Of a DNA stretch of 10,267 nt, positions 6,518-10,267 are shown one piece after another. A program made the position numbers and the translations under genes. The first letter of the stretch is position 1, and each line of letters starts with the position of its first letter. The DNA lies in assembly GCA_025362915.1 (NCBI GenBank), contig JANYEU010000200.1, forward strand, positions 1 through 10,267, read 5' to 3'. The notes below the pieces were generated by a model, which saw nothing but the letters and a program-made list of their open reading frames with translations, was not told where the DNA came from and ran no database searches. The DNA comes from Chitinophagaceae bacterium. Its GTDB lineage: Bacteria; Bacteroidota; Bacteroidia; Chitinophagales; Chitinophagaceae.

Positions 6518-6991
6518 ATGAAGTTCAACATCAGCTACGATAAAAATAAAACGATACAGGGGTTACGCTATCATTTCTTTTCTAAAAGAGAGATTAAGGC
6601 CTTACTTATTATCGTGAATGTATTTGCTATTATAGCAGCCATCTTGTTCTACTCAGGCAAAATACGCCCCGAACCGTTTGTGCTATTCAGTTTTATCTGG
6701 ATAATAATGATGATTAGCATCTGGTTCATACTTCCTTATAGTATTTACAGAAAGTCAACAACGTTTAAAGAGTCGTTCAGTCTATTTTTAAATGAATCGG
6801 GCATCAGGCTGGATAATGAGCGTGGCTATGTAAACTGGCCATGGGAAACCTTTACCAAATACTTTGAAAGCCCTAACTTCTTTCACTTATACTTCGATGA
6901 AAAATCATTCTTTCTGGTTCCAAAAGATAATATGGATGAGGAAACAATGAATAACCTGCGGGAAGTATTGCAAAGTAAGATAAGAGTTTAG
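6518..6991 (+). CDS. YcxB-like small membrane protein
   Basis: A 157-residue protein with two adjacent membrane helices (~28-46 and ~54-77) followed by a ~80-residue soluble domain. This matches the YcxB-like layout: a beta-rich C-terminal domain with SLFLNESGIRLDNERGYVNWPWETFTKYFESPNFFHLYFDEKSFFLVPKD, where the W-x-W-E-x-F and F-x-L-V-P-K phrases are typical. The N-terminal ~25 residues are cytosolic and basic. The function of this family is unknown. It has its own promoter and is followed by a 122-nt spacer with a large heptad inverted repeat before frr, so it is probably a single-gene unit. The ATG at 6518 is accepted because the first residues (KFNISYDKNKT) resemble the usual start of this family and no earlier in-frame start lies downstream of the promoter. 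Confidence 0.75.
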   Translation: MKFNISYDKNKTIQGLRYHFFSKREIKALLIIVNVFAIIAAILFYSGKIRPEPFVLFSFIWIIMMISIWFILPYSIYRKSTTFKESFSLFLNESGIRLDNERGYVNWPWETFTKYFESPNFFHLYFDEKSFFLVPKDNMDEETMNNLREVLQSKIRV

Positions 6992-7075
6992 TTATGAGTT
7001 ATCAGTGGTTAGTTGTTAGGGACTAAATCATTGCTAAACACTAACAACTAATCACTAACCACTGATAACTAAGGA
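6991..7075. repeat. Heptad inverted repeat between the YcxB-like gene and frr
   Basis: Left-arm heptads: GTTATGA (6991-6997), GTTATCA (6998-7004), GTGGTTA (7005-7011), GTTGTTA (7012-7018). Right-arm heptads: CTAAACA (7034-7040), CTAACAA (7041-7047), CTAATCA (7048-7054), CTAACCA (7055-7061), CTGATAA (7062-7068), CTAAGGA (7069-7075). A perfect 17-bp pairing joins 6997-7013 with 7054-7070. AGTTGTTAG 7011-7019 also pairs with CTAACAACT 7041-7049, so the right arm has an extra heptad bulging between the two stems. The last base of the upstream TAG stop is the first base of the repeat. Confidence 0.9.
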
Positions 7076-7083
7076 TACTTTCT

Positions 7084-7091
7084 TATTTTCG
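7084..7091 (+). promoter_or_regulatory. Possible -7 promoter element of frr
   Basis: TATTTTCG matches TAnnTTTG at 7 of 8 positions and lies 22 nt before the frr ATG, a normal distance. I see no TTG at the right spacing upstream, where the heptad repeat's right arm lies, so the promoter is only tentative. Confidence 0.4.
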
Positions 7092-7113
7092 CCCCACTTT
7101 AAAGAAAACAACC

Positions 7114-7677
7114 ATGCAAGAAGATTTAGATTTTATTATTGAAGAAACTGAAGAGAGTATGAGGAAGGGTATCAATCATCTGGAATCAGAACTTATTAAA
7201 ATACGTGCAGGTAAGGTGAGTCCTACCATGTTGGATGGTATTACGGTAATATATTATGATGCGCCAACCCCTATTAGTCAGGTGGCTAATTTGCAAGTGC
7301 AAGATGCCCGTACCCTAACCATAACGCCATGGGAAAAGAAGATGTTGGCACAGATAGAACGTGCCATCATGGGTGCGAACATTGGCGTGACACCACAAAA
7401 TGACGGTATACAAATACGTTTGTTTATGCCGCCTTTAACCGAGGAAAGAAGAAGAGAATTGGTAAAGAGGGCAAATGGCGAAGGCGAACAAGCCAAGATA
7501 GCCATCCGGAACATCCGCCGTGACAGTATTGAACAGATTAAGAAACTACAAAAGGATGGCTTGAGTGAGGATATTGCCAAAGGCTCTGAAAAAGAAGTTC
7601 AAGACATTACCGATAAATACATTGCGCTTGTAGAAAAGCACTTGGCTGCCAAGGAGAAGGAAATGATGACGATATAG
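7114..7677 (+). CDS. frr: Ribosome recycling factor
   Basis: RRF, together with EF-G, splits post-termination ribosomes into subunits. The 187-residue length is typical. Domain I is the three-helix bundle; its first helix contains HLESELIKIRAGKVSPTMLDGI (22-43, the R-x-G-x-x-x-P signature). Domain II (~30-105) starts with VIYYDAPTPISQVANLQV and ends with the conserved NDGIQIRLFMPPLTEERR segment (96-113). The return helix carries AIRNIRRD (130-137) with the conserved arginines at the domain I tip, then KKLQKDGLSED. The start codon gives the standard N-terminus. In many bacteria frr follows pyrH; here it stands after a YcxB-like gene and converges on prfA with 84 nt between stop codons. Confidence 0.97.
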   Translation: MQEDLDFIIEETEESMRKGINHLESELIKIRAGKVSPTMLDGITVIYYDAPTPISQVANLQVQDARTLTITPWEKKMLAQIERAIMGANIGVTPQNDGIQIRLFMPPLTEERRRELVKRANGEGEQAKIAIRNIRRDSIEQIKKLQKDGLSEDIAKGSEKEVQDITDKYIALVEKHLAAKEKEMMTI

Positions 7678-7683
7678 AGAAAG

Positions 7684-7758
7684 GTTACAGGTTTCAGGTT
7701 ACTAGATTCAAGGTACTTCTACATAATATCTTGAATCTAATAACCTGAAACTTGTAAC
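7684..7758. repeat. Heptad inverted repeat (29-bp stem) between convergent frr and prfA
   Basis: Arms 7684-7712 and 7730-7758 are 29 nt each and complementary at 27 positions, with a 17-nt loop. In + strand RNA one of the two mismatches (7690 with 7752) would be a G-U wobble; the other (7702 with 7747-side base 7740) is C-A, and the reverse holds for the - strand RNA. Both arms are 7-nt periodic: GGTTACA (7683-7689), GGTTTCA (7690-7696), GGTTACT (7697-7703), AGATTCA (7704-7710). It starts 6 nt after the frr stop and ends 3 nt before the prfA stop. It is well placed to act as a bidirectional terminator or 3'-end stabiliser, though no U-tract follows. Confidence 0.92.
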
Positions 7759-7761
7759 ATC

Positions 7762-8826
7762 CTATTGCTCTGTTGCCATCTTCTCGGCGTTTTCTGCCAA
7801 TTGCAACGACTCGATAAATTCCTCTATCTCGCCATTTATCACTGCATCAAGATTATAAGAGGTTAGGTTAATCCGATGATCGGTTACACGTCCTTGCGGC
7901 CAGTTATAAGTACGGATCTTTGCACTTCTATCGCCCGTACTTACCAATGTTTTCCTATGTCTGGATATTTCATCTTCTACCTTACGTACCTTTTCTTCGT
8001 ATAGTTTGGTACGCATGATGCCAAATGCCTTCTCCCTATTACCCAACTGGTTTCTTTCTGTTTGGCATACCACCACCAAGCCCGTAGGAATGTGTGTAAG
8101 CAATACTTTGGTTTCTACCTTATTTACATTCTGACCACCAGCACCACCACTACGGGCAGTTTCCATTTTTACATCTGCTGGGTTCAATTCAAAATCCACT
8201 TCTTCCGCTTCGGGCATTACCGCCACCGTTGCAGCAGACGTATGTACACGCCCTTGGGTTTCGGTGGCAGGCACACGTTGCACACGGTGAACACCACTCT
8301 CAAATTTCAATGTGCCATACACATCCTCACCGGTAACTTCTATGATAACTTCCTTGTAACCACCTGCTGTACCTTCGGTTTCACTAGTTATGGCTGTCTT
8401 CCATCCTTTCTTGGAACAGTAACGTAGGTACATACCCAACAAATCGCCCACAAACAAGCTGGCTTCATCACCGCCTGTTCCTGCCCTTAGTTCTATCATG
8501 GCATTCTTATCGTCCTGCGGATCTTTTGGTATCAATAGCTTGGTCAATGCCTTTTCCAATGAAGTCTTTTGCTCATCCAATTCTGGCAATTCCATCTTGG
8601 CAAGCTCCTTCATTTCCTCATCGCCAGAATGAAGGTTATCGCGTAGGTAATCATAGTCGGCAACTACCTTTTTGTATTGATTATACTGAATGACTATCTT
8701 TTCAAGATCCCGGTATTCCTTGCTGAATTTCCCGAACTCCTTTTGGTTATTAATGATTTCTGGATTGGTCAATGCCACTCCCACCTGTTCGAACCTTGCC
8801 TGTATTGCATCTAATTTATCGAGCAT
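7762..8826 (-). CDS. prfA: Peptide chain release factor 1
   Basis: RF1 recognises UAA and UAG stop codons and triggers hydrolysis of peptidyl-tRNA. The protein has 354 residues, a normal length. The codon-reading tripeptide is PAT (186-188, in VHRVQRVPATETQGR), which marks RF1 rather than RF2 (SPF). The catalytic GGQ is at 230-232 (RSGGAGGQNVNKVET). Domain 1 is the N-terminal helical region (~1-105), followed by ELRAGTGGDEASLF (112-125), and the C-terminal conserved RSAKIRTYNWPQGRVTDHRI is present. The ATG at 8826 gives the expected N-terminus. The promoter lies at 8868-8898, at the end of a 21-bp tandem array. The gene converges on frr, whose product acts in the next step of translation. Several genes here end in TAG (DUF2461, rnhB, YcxB-like, frr and prfA itself), codons this factor would read. 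Confidence 0.98.
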   Translation of the reverse strand: MLDKLDAIQARFEQVGVALTNPEIINNQKEFGKFSKEYRDLEKIVIQYNQYKKVVADYDYLRDNLHSGDEEMKELAKMELPELDEQKTSLEKALTKLLIPKDPQDDKNAMIELRAGTGGDEASLFVGDLLGMYLRYCSKKGWKTAITSETEGTAGGYKEVIIEVTGEDVYGTLKFESGVHRVQRVPATETQGRVHTSAATVAVMPEAEEVDFELNPADVKMETARSGGAGGQNVNKVETKVLLTHIPTGLVVVCQTERNQLGNREKAFGIMRTKLYEEKVRKVEDEISRHRKTLVSTGDRSAKIRTYNWPQGRVTDHRINLTSYNLDAVINGEIEEFIESLQLAENAEKMATEQ

Positions 8827-8861
8827 TCTAATTGATTATTTGTACCCTATTCATTTTTCAG

Positions 8862-9008
8862 GGACGGCAAAAGTAAAGCATTGGCACCGAATGTTCAAGC
8901 ATTGGCGTCGAAAGCTCGATTAATGGTGTTGAAAGTTCTATTAATGGTGTCCAAAGTTCAATTAATGGTATCGAAAGTTAAATTAATGATGTCGAAAGTT
9001 TAATTAAT
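8862..9008. repeat. 21-bp tandem repeat array upstream of prfA
   Basis: Six clear units of exactly 21 bp: 8883-8903, 8904-8924, 8925-8945, 8946-8966, 8967-8987 and 8988-9008. The approximate + strand consensus is GGTGTCGAAAGTTCAATTAAT. A seventh, decayed unit (8862-8882) keeps the boundary GG and the end AAGCATT shared with the first clear unit. Units are most alike in the middle of the array and diverge towards prfA. There are no spacers between copies. The array fills almost the whole gap between the GDSL gene stop (9015) and the prfA promoter. Confidence 0.95.
8868..8898 (-). promoter_or_regulatory. Bacteroidota-type promoter of prfA
   Basis: On the - strand, TACTTTTG (8875 down to 8868) matches the -7 consensus TAnnTTTG fully, and TTG (8898 down to 8896) lies 20 nt upstream as the -33 element. 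Transcription would start near 8862, giving a leader of about 35 nt. The -7 element lies in the decayed unit and the -33 element in the first clear unit of the 21-bp array. Confidence 0.7.
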
Positions 9009-9014
9009 GAGCTT

Positions 9015-9752
9015 TTAAAACACAGCTTTTATCTGTCTGCCCAATAAATCACTCCAAACCTTGTATTCCTTACCCGAAGGATGCAATCCGTCGTATGCAA
9101 TCAGGGAGGCATCGGTGGCAGCCAGTCTTGTAGAATCTGTTATGTATAAATAGTTGCAGTTAAAGTTTGCAGTAATCCGTTTATTGATGGAATTAAAATT
9201 ATCTATCTGCTTACTAATCTGCATCTTATTGCTGCCATTTGCAAAGGGCGTAACACTATAATCTGGTATCGACAAAACAAATACATGGTTTGGTTTATTC
9301 CCAGCTAACTGAATACTCTTTTGGAGTAATTGTGTGAACCTGATGGTATAACCGCCTGTATCATAGCCCCGGTATTGGTCGTTTACCCCAATCAATAGGC
9401 TAACAATATCGAAAGGACCTTGTGGATTCACGGAGGTTATGGCATTTTGTAAATCGATGGTTGTCCAGCCAGTAGTGGCAATATATTGTATTGGTTTTAG
9501 TGTAATCCCATTGTTGGATAGCCATAATGCTGTCTGTGCAGGATACCGTTGGCTGCTATCCACGGATTGACCAATGGTATAAGAATCTCCCAAAGCTAGA
9601 TAGGTTTTAGCCATAATCGTCTTGGTTGTATCACTTGGCGGCGGAATTGTTATGACAGATGTTGTTGTGGCTGTTTTATTACAGCCCATTGTGTAGCTGC
9701 TTGCAGCAACTAGCAGCAGTAATGTAACAATGACCTTTAGTTTACTTTTCAT
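9015..9752 (-). CDS. SGNH/GDSL-family hydrolase, predicted lipoprotein
   Basis: A 245-residue secreted esterase/lipase-type SGNH hydrolase. The N-terminus is a lipoprotein signal peptide: basic MKSKLK, a hydrophobic stretch, then SSYTMGC with C24 as the likely lipidated cysteine (the lipobox is imperfect, with T at -3). A Thr/Pro-rich linker (25-48) follows. Block I is LALGDSYTIGQ with nucleophile S57; block II glycine is in TTGWTT (~93-98); block III is IGVNDQ with N124; block V is DGLHPSG with D221 and H224, so the catalytic set is complete. It is probably anchored in the outer or inner membrane facing outward. The substrate cannot be told; carbohydrate-ester and phospholipid-ester substrates are both known for the superfamily. 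It has its own promoter and a very short leader. The 21-bp array starts 6 nt beyond its stop. Confidence 0.93.
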   Translation of the reverse strand: MKSKLKVIVTLLLLVAASSYTMGCNKTATTTSVITIPPPSDTTKTIMAKTYLALGDSYTIGQSVDSSQRYPAQTALWLSNNGITLKPIQYIATTGWTTIDLQNAITSVNPQGPFDIVSLLIGVNDQYRGYDTGGYTIRFTQLLQKSIQLAGNKPNHVFVLSIPDYSVTPFANGSNKMQISKQIDNFNSINKRITANFNCNYLYITDSTRLAATDASLIAYDGLHPSGKEYKVWSDLLGRQIKAVF

Positions 9753-9769
9753 GACAACATGTACGTAAA

Positions 9770-9798
9770 CAAAGCTAAAAACGTTTTGGTTGTCCCAA
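9770..9798 (-). promoter_or_regulatory. Bacteroidota-type promoter of the GDSL gene
   Basis: On the - strand, TAGCTTTG (9777 down to 9770) matches TAnnTTTG fully, and TTG (9798 down to 9796) lies 18 nt upstream, slightly short of the usual 19-21. The -7 element ends 17 nt before the ATG, so the leader would be about 10-12 nt. Confidence 0.65.
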
Positions 9799-9847
9799 TC
9801 CCTCCTCCGCAGGGCAAACGCATATAAATTTAAAACGCTTAAAATAC

Positions 9848-10008
9848 ACCCTATAACACTCCTTTAGGGGACGGATACATTGTGTTTGATGCTTCTTAAC
9901 GTCAGCAGGACATTCAGGTACACTGAAATATAAAAAGCTCAAATCTCTTCCCGATGCCATCATTTATAGCCCCTAAAAAACCATTCTTCAATACTGATTT
10001 TATAGGGT
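9848..10008. repeat. 161-bp nested inverted repeat
   Basis: The outer arms ACCCTATAA (9848-9856) and TTATAGGGT (10000-10008) are perfect complements. Inner arms TTTAGGGG (9863-9870) and CCCCTAAA (9970-9977) are also perfect. Inside is a small hairpin TTCAG-GTACA-CTGAA (about 9914-9928). No target-site duplication is evident at the ends. It may be a structured RNA or a small non-autonomous mobile element; neither is proven. Confidence 0.55.
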
Positions 10009-10212
10009 AACAAACAATCAGGCACAATCCCACTTACCATATATTTTACACGCTAACCGTCAATCTCTTGTATGTCCAAAAAAAGGGTACCGATGGTAGA
10101 ATTGTGTGTTTTTGCAATATAATGGTAATTTTATACGAACCCGTAAGTTGCCCCTTCCTCTTCTGGCTGGTTTTATACTCAATATTTTAAAACGTAGCTT
10201 GAGTGTTGAGAT

Positions 10213-10267
10213 TCAGGACTTCTTCCATTCACTGGGCAAGGGTTCATTCAGTTGTACAAAATCGGCC
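10213..10267 (-). CDS. Possible 3' tip of a gene entering from the right edge
   Basis: On the - strand the frame starting at 10266 reads ADFVQLNEPLPSEWKKS and ends at TGA (10215-10213). The residue mix looks protein-like and the other frames stop early, so this may be the last 17 residues of a gene lying beyond the window. It is too short to assign to a family. Confidence 0.35.
   Translation of the reverse strand, partial: ADFVQLNEPLPSEWKKS

Larger units (their letters stand above)
9753..10212. other. 460-nt stretch without a convincing gene
   Basis: It holds the GDSL promoter (9770-9798), a direct repeat AAACGC (9816 region and 17 nt further on), and a nested inverted repeat (9848-10008). 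The rest (10009-10212) is AT-rich sequence in which I see no motif. A 62-codon open frame on the - strand (9963 to 9775) covers half of it. It has four cysteines, no recognised domain and no promoter, and it runs into the GDSL promoter, so I treat it as unlikely to be a gene. A 26-codon frame (MVSGIVPD...) ends in TGA overlapping its ATG, which would fit a decayed or frameshifted gene only weakly. Confidence 0.5.

Noticed and set aside
7278..7580. Antisense 100-codon open frame within frr
   Set aside because: It is opposite a conserved gene, has no domain and no promoter.
8062..8427. Antisense 121-codon open frame within prfA
   Set aside because: It lies fully opposite the conserved core of prfA and is rich in Cys, His and Phe, as expected from a chance frame.
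8862..9008. CRISPR-like array
   Set aside because: The 21-bp units abut directly with no unique spacers, units are degenerate, and no cas gene is near. It is a plain tandem repeat.
9775..9963. 62-codon - strand open frame upstream of the GDSL gene
   Set aside because: No recognised domain or promoter; it overlaps the nested inverted repeat and ends inside the GDSL promoter. Not excluded as a decayed gene, but unsupported.
9848..10008. Insertion sequence with transposase
   Set aside because: Inverted ends are present but there is no transposase, no visible target duplication, and the element is only 161 bp.

Overview
The window looks like chromosomal DNA from a member of the Bacteroidota, probably near the Chitinophagaceae (the family is inferred from overall gene style and was not tested). 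The evidence is an AT-rich base composition with GC-poor spacers; promoters of the phylum-specific type (-7 element TAnnTTTG, -33 element TTG) ahead of several genes; weak or absent Shine-Dalgarno sequences; and Bacteroidota-style families, including a Bat aerotolerance-type MoxR/VWA operon, a YcxB-like membrane protein and a DUF2461 protein. I see no rRNA, tRNA, insertion sequence, phage gene or CRISPR array.

Layout. The window opens inside the 3' part of a glycosyltransferase gene (+), followed by a spacer with short CAGAG and ATAGGA repeats and a DUF2461 gene (+). This gene converges on rnhB (-, RNase HII). Divergent from rnhB starts a four-gene + strand operon of the Bat/MoxR type: MoxR AAA+ ATPase, DUF58 protein, BatD-like membrane protein and BatA-like von Willebrand A protein. 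It stops after the single VWA gene; no batB, batC or batE follows. A 391-nt gene-free stretch carries a 41-bp tandem duplication. Next come a YcxB-like small membrane protein (+) and frr (+, ribosome recycling factor), which converges on prfA (-, release factor 1). Upstream of prfA lies a 21-bp tandem array that runs into the prfA promoter, then an SGNH/GDSL lipoprotein gene (-) with a clear promoter. The last ~500 nt are mostly non-coding, with a nested inverted repeat, and end in what may be the 3' tip of another - strand gene.

How the genes work together. MoxR, DUF58, BatD-like and BatA probably form one membrane-anchored complex: a MoxR chaperone acting on MIDAS-containing VWA partners. 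frr and prfA act in successive steps, translation termination and then ribosome recycling, and they face each other across a shared 29-bp hairpin. The other genes are separate housekeeping or surface functions.

The most unusual signal is in the spacers rather than the genes. Five intergenic spacers are built from degenerate tandem HEPTAMERS. Each locus uses its own word (CTAACAA, TTATGAA, AAAGTCG, GTTAGTT-like, GGTTTCA-like). Four of the five are arranged as left and right arms of a long inverted repeat that begins or ends within a few bases of the flanking stop codons. A sixth spacer has a 21-bp (3 x 7) array. I do not know a described element class in Bacteroidota that fits this; the closest analogue I know is the heptanucleotide STRR repeats of heterocystous cyanobacteria.
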